Origin: Pontederia crassipes
Taxonomy: Eukaryota > Streptophyta > Magnoliopsida > Commelinales > Pontederiaceae
Direction of reading: 5' to 3'
NCBI GenBank assembly: GCA_030549335.1
Contig: JAUKPH010000028.1
Location: 992,001-1,056,000, forward strand
DNA: 64,000 nt
This document shows positions 37,270 to 53,394 of this stretch, piece after piece. Below the pieces are notes generated by a model, which made no database searches, was not told where the DNA came from, and saw nothing but the letters and a program-made list of their open reading frames with translations. The position numbers were made by a program, and so were the translations under genes. Position 1 is the stretch's first letter. Each line of letters begins with the position of its first letter.

Positions 37270-37585
37270 CGTGTCGGCGCTTGCACACAGAGGGAAGGAG
37301 AGGAGGGTCGCCACCCTGCTACGATCGTCTCTGCACGACCTTCCGATGACGGTCTCGCTGAGGAAGGACCTTAGTATGATGAGGTCGTCGAGCAGGATGA
37401 CTCATCCATGGTGGTGGTCATTATGAGGGGGTTATGGCGGGGGAGCCTTTTGACTTCTGCGGGTTACCGCCGGCGGATGCGAAGAGGGAGTTGATGAAGC
37501 CGACCAAACGTGCGCTGGGTGATGATGACATCTTTGGCTTCCATAGGATGTGGAGTTTGCCCTGGATCGAGGCCACCTTCTTCAT
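37270..37585 (-). pseudogene. Captured BIG GRAIN 1-like gene fragment, copy B
   Basis: Tandem partner of the previous entry, offset about 363 bp. On the minus strand, ATG at 37585 opens MKKVASIQGKLHILWK, then SSSPSARL and VGFINSLFASAGGN, ending at a stop near 37430, followed out of frame by DESSC and GRSCRD. It has diverged from copy A by many substitutions, so the duplication within the element is old or the copies came from different paralogues. It is not a functional gene. Confidence 0.5.
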
Positions 37586-39005
37586 CTCCTAGACGTATGC
37601 CGCGGGCGATGAAGGGGCGAGCGGCAACTTAGACAGTGCCGCCCTCAGAGGCTGCAGTGGCAGTGCATGACGTGGGGGTCGATTTGATGGTCACGTTACG
37701 GAGGAGACATCGGGCGCAGTCCAGATAGGCCTAAGCTGCACCTGCGGATGATGGGCCATCCCAAAATTGGGTTCCGACGATGAGAACCAGTCATACCTCT
37801 AGTTGTCTGACGACCTCGATGTCGAGATTGACACCGAAAATCTGCTCCCGCCGTGATGACATCAGAACGGAGCCCTCTCACTCCCTGACGCATTTTTTTG
37901 CTCTCCATGCTGCCGTGTTTGTGATTCGTGGCGGTCTTCTTATCGACGGTGATGGGACAGAGGGGCAGTCGGGTGCTTCGCCGGAGCGGTGATCCTGCAA
38001 TGCTACGACAACGCCCGTAGGGATGTTGGCAGAAAGTCAGGTGCTTCGTCAGAAGGTCGCAAAGGGGGGTTGGCGTCGTCTCCACCCCCTCTCTTTCCTT
38101 GCGCAAGTCGGCACTGGGCAAGAGGTCGGCGCTTTCCCTGCGGCGGTGTGCGTAGGAAAAGAGGGAAAGAGAGTGGGGTCCCTATTTTTTATTTTTTATT
38201 TGATTTTGAAAGGATAATTTTAACTTTTTATAAATGAAAAAATAAAGTTAAAAGTCAACAGAAGGATTAAATCAAAAGAATCATAATAGTTTAGAGATTC
38301 AAAAAATAAGTTTGTAGTTTATGATTAGATGTGAAAAATCGTGATAGTTTAGGGATGATTTATGAAAATAATCCTAATTAAATTGTAACACAAATTTAAT
38401 TCATATCTTGAAATTTAAATTTCAATATTTTATGTATTGGTTTCAATATGCTTACTTCAATATTATTTCTTATTCATCCTGATCTAATATTTCAACTACC
38501 ACTTAATATATATTTTAATAAACATATTTTATTTCAATATATTTTTATTTTGTTTACAACAATGAAGTGAAAAAGTGTAAAAACAACATGATTATAATAA
38601 TTAAATTGTAGCACTTATTTAATTTATATTTTGAAATTCTAATATCTTTATGTATTAGTTTCAATATGCTTACTTAAATATTATTTCTTATTCATAGTTA
38701 TATATTTCATAAATATTTTTCTATCTAATAAACGTTGAGAATATTTTATGAGAAAAAATACATTGTAGTTCCACAATGAGGTGAAATAAATGTATAAAAA
38801 AGACATGACTATAATAATGCATATTGAACTTATATTTAAAATTTGATTACTTTTTGTATGCGATTTTCAATGTATTTTGAAAAAATATTTTTTTTATTAT
38901 TATATAAAATAATATTTATTTTATTATATTCAATATTATTTTTTATTATTTAAAAATATATTATATTATAATGTGTATCCACTCGTCGTATTTTTTGACT
39001 CATTG

Positions 39006-39037
<32 letters not shown>

Positions 39038-40730
39038 CTTATCTAGATTATACTAATATTTTCAAAATTTTGACGCATATGATATCGATTATATATAGAT
39101 ATTAGAAAAACTATTTTATGTCAACTTCTAGAAGAAAATTAAATACAGATAGATATCAAAAGAAAATATTAAGTAAAAGAAAAACATGACACCACACCCT
39201 GGATGTTTCACGAGTGCACTTTGCAGCACACTGTTAATTTAAATTCATTATACACACATATTTAATTCGTTATATAAATAAGTAGAATGGAATTTTTTTT
39301 ATCATGGCAAAAACATAGGAACACTAATAAAACTAAAGCAAATAATAAAAATAAAATCCTTGACTAGGTGGCTAAGGACAAAAAAACTCTATCAGATTGA
39401 AAATGACAATGTCAAATATAATATTTTGGCGAAAGTAAGAGCGTATAAACGAGATACATGATCGATAGGATTAAAGTATACCCATCCATTCTCTAGAAGA
39501 TATATCGACAATATTAAAGTATGAAAATTGAGTTTTCAACGTCAAAGGATTGCATCAATTAGGTTTAATCAAGCATCAATGGTTATAATATTATTATGAA
39601 TTGGACACTTGTTCTTGGATGTCAAGTTTTTTTTTTAATAAAAGTAATTTAATTATGTGAGGTGGCCTGGACTTCATTATTCTCGAGTCGGGGGCGATTC
39701 AAACTAATCGACTTTTATGATCTTACATATGGAATAAAAATTATTCTTTTTCAGTAACTGTATTTTCTTAGAAAAATAAATTGATAACATGGAAGTTATT
39801 GCCTATATATTGGGAGTTTGACTTTATATATTTTATTAAGAAGAAGATTAATTTGTCGTTAATGTTCTTTTTTTTAAAAAAAGTAAGTCAGGTCTTGAGA
39901 TATTTTACTCTGTCAAAGTCACTTACGACGAATATTTTCTTAATCACGAGATTCTCAACACATTTATTAATTGTATTTATGAGAACTTCGTTGTTAGCTA
40001 AGACTACTAGTACCACCTTTTTTTTACCATTTCTAATTAAAAAAAGAGGTTAATAAATATGTAAAGCACTCCGCCCTATATTTCAGTGTGAGCATATATG
40101 TTTTATTATTTAAATTAATTATATAATTATTAGATGAAATAATATAAATTTATTTGAGTAATTTGATAATAAAAATATATTTAAATAAATTACAACTGTG
40201 GAATGCTCTACATATATACTTTCCTCTCCAAAATATATTTCGTACAAGTTGAACAAACTAACAGTTGGTAAATAAAATTATGCTTTATAATTAATATGAT
40301 TTATAATTGATGGTGAACACAGATATACCAGGGCATCATATTTTTTTCCTTAGAAGAAGAGATAAAGTGGTTCACGAACACACTGGCGTTTTGGACCCTT
40401 CGTCATCCTCTTTTTCCTTGTTATTGTTGTCACTTGCAAACAATTAGCTTCTTCCCCCATTTTTCTGACTAAAAGATGAGCTCGGCAGATCTCACGGCCA
40501 TAGTCGACATCTGAAACATTTGTGCTGTGCACACGACACGTGCTGCATGCAATTGATCACTGTACGTTCAACGTATTTGTTAGTTTCGTGTTACATGCAT
40601 TAAAGTATTTGTATAATTAAGACATGCAAAGTCTAGGTCAGAATTCCTCTAGTGCAAGGGGTCTCTCTCCATCTTATATACAAGTTGAGTTTTGTTTAGA
40701 TCCTTACCTCACCTCAATTAATTTTCCACA

Positions 40731-40815
40731 TTGACCAACGAATTATTGAATAAATCAAACAAAAAAAAACTGATCATATATCATGCATGCAGGATATGGC
40801 ATATGTCTATAAATT
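40731..40815 (+). promoter_or_regulatory. Promoter elements of the plus-strand dirigent gene
   Basis: TATAAATT at 40808-40815 lies 79 bp before the ATG at 40894, a normal plant spacing for a short leader. TTGACC at 40731-40736 fits the W-box core. The TATA region is missing from the matching position upstream of the pseudogene at 44542. Confidence 0.65.
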
Positions 40816-40893
40816 GAGGAGCCACGGACTCATACAGGGAAACGCAAATATACGTGATCAAGAAAAACCCTAATAGCTAGTCATAGAGATCCC

Positions 40894-41442
40894 ATGGCCT
40901 CGTCTTCTTCATCATCATCATTAACGTTGAGTGTCCTCCTCTTCTTGGCCTGCATATCAGCAGGTTGTTGCATGGCCAGGGGCGAGGAGCGGAACGGGAC
41001 GCTACATCTGCGCCTCTTTGCCGTCAATCCGGCGACGGCCCAGACCACTGTGACGGGCCTCAACACGACGAACCACAACGTCAGTGACTTCGGCGACATA
41101 AGCATTCTCAACGGCGTGCTGTACGAGCGGGGCGAGCCGAACTTGCCGGCGGTCGCGACGCTTCAAGGCCTGTCCGTGGGAGTCAGCTCGACGGACTTCA
41201 CGGTGCTCACCACCTTGAACTTGGTCTTCACCGCCGGGCAGTACAACGGCAGCTCGCTGCTCATCATCGGAGCGGCCGAGACTCAGGCGCGCGGCTACGC
41301 CGACCGTTCGATCGTCGGAGGGAGCGGGGTGTTCCGCCTGGCCCGGGGGTACGAGCACAACGAGATCACCGAGTTGTCCCCCGATATTGTGGTGCAGTTC
41401 GACTTCTACGTGGTGCCTGACAAGGAGTTCTACTACTACTGA
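40894..41442 (+). CDS. Dirigent protein, divergent member
   Basis: The 182-residue intronless frame has a serine-rich start, then a hydrophobic signal peptide (SVLLFLACISAGCCMA, about residues 12-28), so it is likely secreted. The dirigent domain follows: LHLRLFAVNPATAQTT, FGDISILNGVLYERGEP, LQGLSVGVSSTDF, LNLVFTAGQYNGSSLLI, SIVGGSGVFRLARGYEHN and the end VVQFDFYVV. Where most dirigent proteins have an acidic (V/Y)-D-(D/T)-x-L-T loop, this one has ILNGVLYERGEP, so the usual aspartate is replaced. It may therefore differ in radical-coupling activity; this is inference. N-glycosylation sites NGT, NTT, NHN-V-S and NGS are visible. It is intact, GC-rich, with a TATA box upstream, and is the paralogue of the pseudogene at 44542. 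Confidence 0.92.
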   Translation: MASSSSSSSLTLSVLLFLACISAGCCMARGEERNGTLHLRLFAVNPATAQTTVTGLNTTNHNVSDFGDISILNGVLYERGEPNLPAVATLQGLSVGVSSTDFTVLTTLNLVFTAGQYNGSSLLIIGAAETQARGYADRSIVGGSGVFRLARGYEHNEITELSPDIVVQFDFYVVPDKEFYYY

Positions 41443-41759
41443 GATCATGAGTGGCAAGTGCATGCTATGGATATATATGATATTTGATCCAGTCACAAAT
41501 AATTATATAAATAATCGATCAAATAATTAAGACGTAGTGGATCGATCATAGATTAAAGTTTGATAATAACGTATACAGTTGTGAAGATGATGGCTAGGGT
41601 TATCAACATACATTTGATTGAGTCGAAATAAATGGAATTGAGTGGAAGTTTGAGAGAGGGAGTGTGTTTTGTATGTTTGTCCAAGGTCATAGCCGGATGT
41701 ATGTCACGGAACTTTGGAATGTATCGTATTTTGTTTTGACCACTTCACACTCTTTAATA

Positions 41760-42880
41760 TTTTATTTCTTATTTATTAATTAACAGACACTTTAAAATTA
41801 AGAAAGTCTAATGACTATAGTATGAAACGAAAAATAAATTATAAACAAAATAAAATTTAATCCACACCATTAATTAATTGTCGGTAGTTTAATTAATATA
41901 TTTGCACGATTTAGAAATATTTATTTGTTATATGGTAATTGATCCTGATCATGATATTCAAATAAAAAGAAATAATATATTTAGAAATATATACTAAAAA
42001 GAAAAATTAATTAAGTATGAATATAAAAATAAATATGTTTAAATGATTATAAAATAAAAAAAGATAAAATAATAAGATAAGTTAGAAAGAAAAAATATAT
42101 TTGAATAAGGGTAAAATTAAAAAATTTTGTAAAACGCTATTCTCTAATCGTTAAATGTTAGTGCAAATGAATTTTTAAAATTTTCATACAAAATGTTAAT
42201 CGCTACTTATTTTTATCATTTATAAAAAATAATATTTGAATTGCTAAACGTTACTTCAAATGTTAATTTTGATGTTAACCTAAGACGAAACTCATTAACT
42301 TGTGCAATGTTATTTTGAATTGGCGAAAATATAAATCAGTTCATCCATGAGTTAAGTGACAGATGACCGTCAAGCTAGTCAAATTGAGAATAATGTAATC
42401 AGGTAATTTTTGGATGAATGTAGTCACACTTATTCAACTTAATTATAGTTTCAATTTTTAAAAAAACGACTTTGAGCAATGTATATCATATTTTTAGCTT
42501 AAAATTACATGTAGTTTAATATGCTACACGCTACGTACAAGACACACTATATTTTCCATCTTCCTAAACAAATATGTTATAATTAAATGTATAATTTCAT
42601 TAAGAAAAAACGTTGATAATTTTGACATTACTTACATTATGATTAATCCTGGGAAAGTATTCATATTAACAATACATATACTCGATGAACGAACTGATCA
42701 TTGGTATATATATATATATTGTGACCTACGTCGACATACGAATTATCAATGAACGGGTATCCATGTCTTATTATTTATGAAGTATGAATATTGTATTATA
42801 GAGTTATTTTAATTTCTTCAATTATATCTTCTTCTTTTTTCACTCGAAGCTTAGCTAAGTAGAGCGTTAGTGGGCTCTTC
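41760..42880. other. AT-rich spacer between the tandem dirigent units
   Basis: No gene or recognisable element. A short (TA)n run is at about 42705-42719. Confidence 0.5.
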
Positions 42881-45575
42881 TCGCAAGTTAAGTATAATAA
42901 TTAATGCTAGTTACAAAGACTCTATTTGCTGTCACAACTTCTACGACTTGTAATTAACAATATCATGACTTTTGCATGCATATTATCAAAATCTTACTTA
43001 TAAACAAAATAAGAGTGTGAAGGCATACATCTTTTGAAGATGTGGCTTTATATGATTAAGTGTATGTATGGGATCCTGTTTATATGAATAACAATATCTT
43101 GATCTTTCTATTACATTACAAAGTAGATTTATTTCCTTATAGAAATAAATAGAATGGAAAATAACATAGCAAGATAACTAAAGTAAAAACAAAATAAAGT
43201 CCTTCACAGGGGGTTACTGTCTAAGGAAAAAAAATGCATATGTTGAAAATTGAGATGTCAAATATTTTGGCTAAAGTCAGAGATATCGATAGAATTGAAG
43301 CGTACCCAATCGTTCACTAGGAGTTATATCGATAGGATTAAAGTATGAAAAATTTAACTTCTAAACATTGCATAAAATATATTTAATCAAACATCAGTGG
43401 TTATTTCTTGGACCTTTTGTTGTTTCATGTTAAGTTTTCATTAAATTTATTTAATCGGATGAGCTGTACTTCATTATCCTATATTTAAAATTTTTCCTCC
43501 AAGTTGTCGAGTGATTCAAACTAATTGACTTTTCTGATCTCATATTGAATAAGAAATATTTTTTCAATGACCGTATTTTCTTTAACAAATAAATATATCA
43601 CGTGAAAGTAATTTCTTATTTCTTTTTAATAAGAGGCTTTATCCTCAATATTCTTTCTTTTTTTCCCCTCAAAAGTTTCCTTGTTAAAAGTATGTCAGGT
43701 CTTGCGTTATTTTGACTCTTTTAAATACATTCATTTTCTTTATAAAGAAATTTATCTCGCTAATTACGACGAATAATTTTCATATTGTAATGTGTTAAAA
43801 ATATAAAATAATTGATGTTGCTCTTATTAATGATTTAAGTTTTTTTTAAAAAAAAATTAATTAGCACATTAAATTTAACATAATATTAAAAAAACTAATA
43901 GTTGTTAAAGAAAATTATGTTTTTATAATTATAGTTGATTTGTGAACACAGACATACCCGGGCATAGAGAATAAATTTTTGCGTAAAAAACACACACAAA
44001 ATATATAGTTCATGAACACTTCAGTTCTGGACCCTTACTTATTTAAACTATTATTTCTTTTTCAACCATTTTCTAACTAAAACATGATTTCGATTTTCGA
44101 CAGACCTTATGGCCACATTCGACATCTGAAATCTCTAGAGCACAAAAATCTAGGCATGCTATAAAATTCATCGGTGTACGTGCGACATATTTGTTCTTAA
44201 TTTCTCATTTGATATGCAATTAATAAAGTATCATTTGATATATCACATATGCAAAGTCTACACGAATCGTCAGCGTTCGAGTCCATGACAACGGGGGACT
44301 TTATATAACATACATACATGCATATAATTTAATGCATGGGGTCTCTCTCCATAATATAATATATATAATATAATACAAGTTGATATTTGTTTAGATCCTT
44401 ACGTTAACCTCAATTAATTTTCCACGTTGAACAACGAATTGATAAATAAAGTTAAAAATAAATAAATAAAACTCAACGTACGGGGAAAAGCAAACACGTA
44501 ATAGATTAAAAAAACCCTAATTAATAGAGATCCCCGCGGCCATGGCCTCCTCATCACCGTCATTAATGTCGAGTGTCCTCCTCTTCTTGGCCTGCCTATC
44601 AGCAGGCTGTTGCATGGCCAGGGGCGTCGAGCAGAACGAGACCTTACATGACATCTGCGCTTCTTCGCCGTCAATCCGACCATGACCACCGTGATAGGCC
44701 TCAACACGACGGACCACAACGTCACCAGGTTCGGCGACTTAAACATTCTCAACGGCCTGCACTACGAGCGGGGCGAGCTGAACTTGCCGGCGATCGGAAC
44801 GGCTAAGGGCCTGGCCGTAGGAATCAGCTTGACGGACTTCACGTTGCTCACCACTTTGAACATGGTCTTCACTGCCGGGCAGTACAACGGCAGCTCGCTG
44901 CTCGTCATGTAACGCCCCCGGGGAAGCGTCACAGTATATGAAAAACTTTCTTCTTTGAGATCACCTATAAACATAAATAGGCAACGGCAGTTAGAATACA
45001 ATATAACACAGCAGAAGACAAATAATTTAAACAATTATTCAAAAGATTCCATGACTTAACTTTTACTTAACAGTGGACGTGTGCAAGAGCATCGTTCGTG
45101 ATCATTTCATTAATTTGCACATTCAATCACGTTCACCTAGGATATGTGAAGAAAAATTCATCCCATGAGCTTACGCCCAATATGTAAGTCATGACAATTC
45201 GGATGACACATGTCATCCATAAGTGCACCCAATGTACTTATTAACAATAAACATATGAATGCAATAGCAATGACTATATACAATAATAACAATAAAGGCA
45301 ATATGATCAATCAATTTCAAAATAATTCAATAGGTTGCTATATGAGTCAACTCTAGCATTTCATTAAACAATAAAATGACATCAATAAACATGATTCATT
45401 AACTATACAATCCAATTCAATATCTAGGTGTTTCTTTAACTTAGAGTCATTTCAATTATTCAATCTTTAGCAATAAAAGATTATTCAATAACAATACAAT
45501 ACAATCCAATAACTAGGCATTTCTTTAATATAGATTTATTTCAATTATTCAATCTTTAGGCTCACCAATATTAAA

Positions 45576-49393
<3,818 letters not shown>

Positions 49394-50713
49394 GATTTTT
49401 TAATGCACACTTTAAAATTAATAATTGGCTAAGGATAATGACGAAAGTCTGATTCGGGCCATGAACCATTCAATCAATATGACATCTTTATGGCCAATAT
49501 GATCCAAAGTTTAATAGTGCTCATGCTTAATTAAGATTATTATCTTATTTGTTATCATTTGATGAGTGGAAGCTTGCACCAAGACTTCCATAATAAGCCA
49601 CTCTTATTCCTTATTAAGAGACAGCTTTAATTTTCAATTCAATCAATTATCAATCAATATGTGAGCCTTTAACAATGAGTCGGAGGATTAAATCTCGCCT
49701 TAATCAAACAATGGAATGGCTAGCTAGGCCACGGAGAATCTATCTATTTTCCAAATAATGGGTGTTCCGAAAAACCGATCAATCAATATGGAAACATCTA
49801 CCTCCCAATATGATAGACTCATCAGTTACTTTCCTCCGACGGGGTTCATTCAATCAATCAATACATCAATACATTAACAATTTCTATTTACGACTTAGCA
49901 TGCAATTCGTAAACATATAGGTTATCGATCAATCCATAAAAAGTAATAAACGATATATTAATACACTAGAGCGGTCGACCGGCCATATCCAACGGTCGAC
50001 CGATCTTGTGTCAAACTTCGACCAATACGGATGTGACATTGACACCGATCGATCGATTTTATATACAAAATCGACCGACACAATTACGACATGTGCACCA
50101 ATCGATCGGTCATCATCAACGGTCAATCGGTCCATACCGGCAATGTGATCCTATGTGTTTTTCATTACATTTTCGATTTTTAATACATCAATCAATGTGC
50201 CACAAAATCATGATAGACTCTCAATCAAGGCTAAAACATGATTCACTAATCAATTTCTAACATGCAAAGATTCTAGATTGTCATGAAATATAATATCATT
50301 TTTAAAACAATAGAAAAGTATGCATTTATGCATCATTAACATTTTAAGGTGACACAATAATAATCTCTTCTTTGAGAGCTCAATTATAATATATAACAAT
50401 ATCTATCAATCATATGATTAATACTATCCAAAGTATAAGATCATAACTTTGGACAGATTCAATGTTGGTGGTTCACGATTTATAACTTCATTTATAAAAG
50501 TGATAATCTATTCATTCCAATTTTATTTGACACAAGCGGGTCTTAGAGATAAATTTCTCACATAAGATCTGTTCTTAGAAAATCCCATATTAGCATCAAT
50601 CTTGATCAATTTTAACAGTTTGATTGCTGTAAGAAGAAATGATTATATCTTCCTCCACACTTATCCAAATAGGGTGAATCTAGGTTCATTTCAAAGAATT
50701 CTTAGTCATCTAT

Positions 50714-50790
50714 TTTTCGTTTCAATCTGTACCTTTCTACCTGTAATAGGAATTGGTATTTATCCTGATTTCGTTTTTTCGCTATCAGTT
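50714..50790 (+). other. Small plastid insertion (ndhD fragment, NUPT)
   Basis: Copy A reads ATCATCTAT then GCATAATAAATTGCAG; copy B has about 77 extra bases between these. They translate in one frame as [19 protein letters not shown] then V-F-S-L-S-V, the C-terminal part of plastid NdhD. It is nuclear-integrated plastid DNA, probably filler from break repair after the segment duplicated. Confidence 0.85.
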
Positions 50791-51757
50791 GCATAATAAA
50801 TTGCAGCAGATAAGATAATGTTTACAATTTTATAAGCAATTAACATGTCAGCTCAAATACTTTTCGGAACAGTTTGACAACAGATCAATCTTTGAACCAT
50901 AACTCAAATAACACATCTCAAATTGAGATGATTTTCCAATTCCTATGAAAAATAAACTTCCAGCTACATTTTCAAATGTCATTTGTGATTTTTGGACTAA
51001 CATAACCTAATGAGCTTATAAAATTGGACGCAATAATCTGAAATCTCGGATCAACATGACAAGAAGTTACTTATTAGGTCATAACTTTGTCTACACAAGT
51101 TAGATTAATGTGATTCTTGTTCTTAAAGAAACTAGACTTCATCATTTTTGTATTCATATATTATATGTCATTTCTAGACATGTATAACCTATTAAAAATG
51201 TATTCAAACAAAGACCACAGAATCTGGACAGATTCTTATTTTCACTACTATTATTAGAAACTTATGCTTATCATCATAAGTTCATGATCACTTAAGTGCA
51301 GAACAATAATGTGATCATCAATCCACCATTTGAATAAAAAAAGATTCAAGAGGAGAGGGATTTGTATCCCTTTACGTACCTCTTTTGCCCTATTTACATT
51401 TTTTTCTTCGTCTCTTCTTCTCTTGCCTTCGTCATTTTTCTCCATGGTTGTTTTTTCCTTCTTCTCCACTTGACCAGCATCAACCACCATGATCTTCTTC
51501 TCTTTTCCTCTGTTGTACCATGGTGATTAGGAGCCTTCTTGCAGGTGTTGTGGGGGTTTTGGGCGGATTCAACAAAGAAGCCACCAGAAAATAGTGGAAA
51601 GAGAGAGTGTGTGGATTTTTATAATGCTCTAAAGTGGGGTTTGAGTTAAGCTGATAGGTTATTGAGTGAGGAGTTTATTGGTGGATTGTAAGGTCATCAT
51701 CCACTGTGATTTAAAATTAATCATTTGTATTTCTTTTTATTTTTCTCAGGTGTTATA

Positions 51758-51909
51758 TGTCATCGGAGGGGCTGACAGTCTTGTGCGCGGCATGACCATT
51801 CGATCGTAGGAGGGGGCGGGGTGTTCCGCCTGGCCCAGGGCTACGTTCACAACGAGGTCACCGAGTTCGCACCCACCGTCGTAATGCAGTTCGACTTCTA
51901 CGTGGTGCC
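51758..51909 (+). pseudogene. Dirigent 3' fragment, duplicated
   Basis: Second copy of the dirigent tail, directly after the LTR end. It retains GVFRLAQGY-like and FDFYVV sequence (codons differ slightly), so unlike copy A it still reads TAC at the position that became a stop there. A small deletion in GCGCGGCATGACC disrupts the frame. There is no start, signal peptide or promoter, so it is non-functional. Confidence 0.88.
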
Positions 51910-52770
51910 AAATAAGACGAATAAATTAAAGTTTGATAATAATAATATAGTTGCAATGGATGTATGTATGCAGTTGTGGAGATGATGGGCTAGGGTTATC
52001 AACATAACATTTGATTGAGTCGAAATAAATGAAATTGAGTAAAAGTGTGAGAGTTGTAGAGAGTGTTGTTACTTTGTTTGTCCGAGGTCATGGCCGGATA
52101 TATATCACGGAACTTTACAACTCTACGTCACTACAATAAAAAAAAATAGGAACCAAATTCATTGAAATAGATCTTAGAAGTTGATCATTAAAATTCTTCA
52201 GCACCAAAATCTTCCCGTTGATATAGATATATTTTTAGAAACCCATAAACTTTAATGTATCAATTACGTATAAAAGAATAAAACTACAAAAAGTATATAT
52301 TAAACAAACATGAAATATTAAAATCAAAGCATCTAAAGATAAACACAACGTGCAACTAGTAAGATTATCTTGAAATTATAAAAGATTATATTGAAAATTG
52401 CTTAACTATAATTAAAACACTTTCTTGTAGATCATCCAACTGCCATTGTCCCTTCATTACATTCTAGATGAGCTAGCTATTCGATCATTGTTTTCACTAT
52501 AATTCCTTCACATCAACGGATAACAACAGCCAAGGATCAATGAAGCCAACAACAAAAAAAATAATTAATTCGTTATGCCACATATAATGTAGCAATTCAA
52601 CAATAGAATTGCATGATGCAACATCCTCTATCCTCTGGAAAAAATATTAACTGATTACTGTTGTAATGGCATGACTTGAACGTAGACTGGAATTAAACAA
52701 TTTAGAAAACAACTCTGATTGGAAGTTTTGTCCAGCGGCCAAGGTAGCATTACAAGGGTGATATTGAAAT

Positions 52771-53049
<279 letters not shown>

Positions 53050-53394
53050 TTTCAATTAAAAAGAACAATGCCTTAATTATATATTGGTTTCATCTATCTA
53101 ACCTTAATTAAACTATCAAGCCCAATAGGAGAGGCTTTAACAGAGCAAACGACTCCTAAGTATTTGAGCCTTTTTGGGCCGAATGATTTGGGCCGAAATG
53201 ATTACACATCAAATGAGGCCATTTAATGCTTCGTCGGTTCCATATCCAGATTCCGGACACGTGTCTCTATTTGAAAAATCATGTTTATTTTTCACCGAAG
53301 GAAAAAAAAAAACGATGAATTCGCCTGCTATTTGTCGCGTCACATACAAAAAAAAACGATGAATTCGCCTGCTATTTGTTGCGTCACACGTGTC

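Larger units (their letters stand above)
36580..38374. mobile_element. Mutator-like long-TIR element, copy 3 (Pack-MULE)
   Basis: Left end GAATTGTTTCC, right end the inverted partner ...GAAAATAATCC (38374). Identical 9-bp flanks TAATTAAAT (36571-36579 and 38375-38383). Arms are about 150-210 bp and more diverged than in the other copies. The 1.4-kb core is GC-rich and includes two tandem copies of a captured gene fragment (36905-37585), plus a further unrecognised stretch (37600-38160). No transposase. The largest member of the family in the window. Confidence 0.88.
36100..41720 (+). repeat. Tandem dirigent unit 1 (with inserted Mutator-like element)
   Basis: The flanks of the intact dirigent gene at 40894 align with those of the pseudogene at 44542. 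Matching landmarks are GCATG(C/A)(C/A)TATTATCAA...ATCTTACTTATAA (36145 vs 42980), CATCA(A/G)TGGTTAT (39570 vs 43394), GGGGTCTCTCTCCAT (40659 vs 44338), and the downstream ATTGAGTCGAAATAAATG (41615 vs 48055). The outer ends are approximate. The element at 36580-38374 is present only here. Confidence 0.75.

Noticed and set aside
37696-38237. Open frames in the right part of the 36580-38374 element
   Set aside because: They are GC-driven frames on both strands. Possibly another captured piece, but nothing identifiable.
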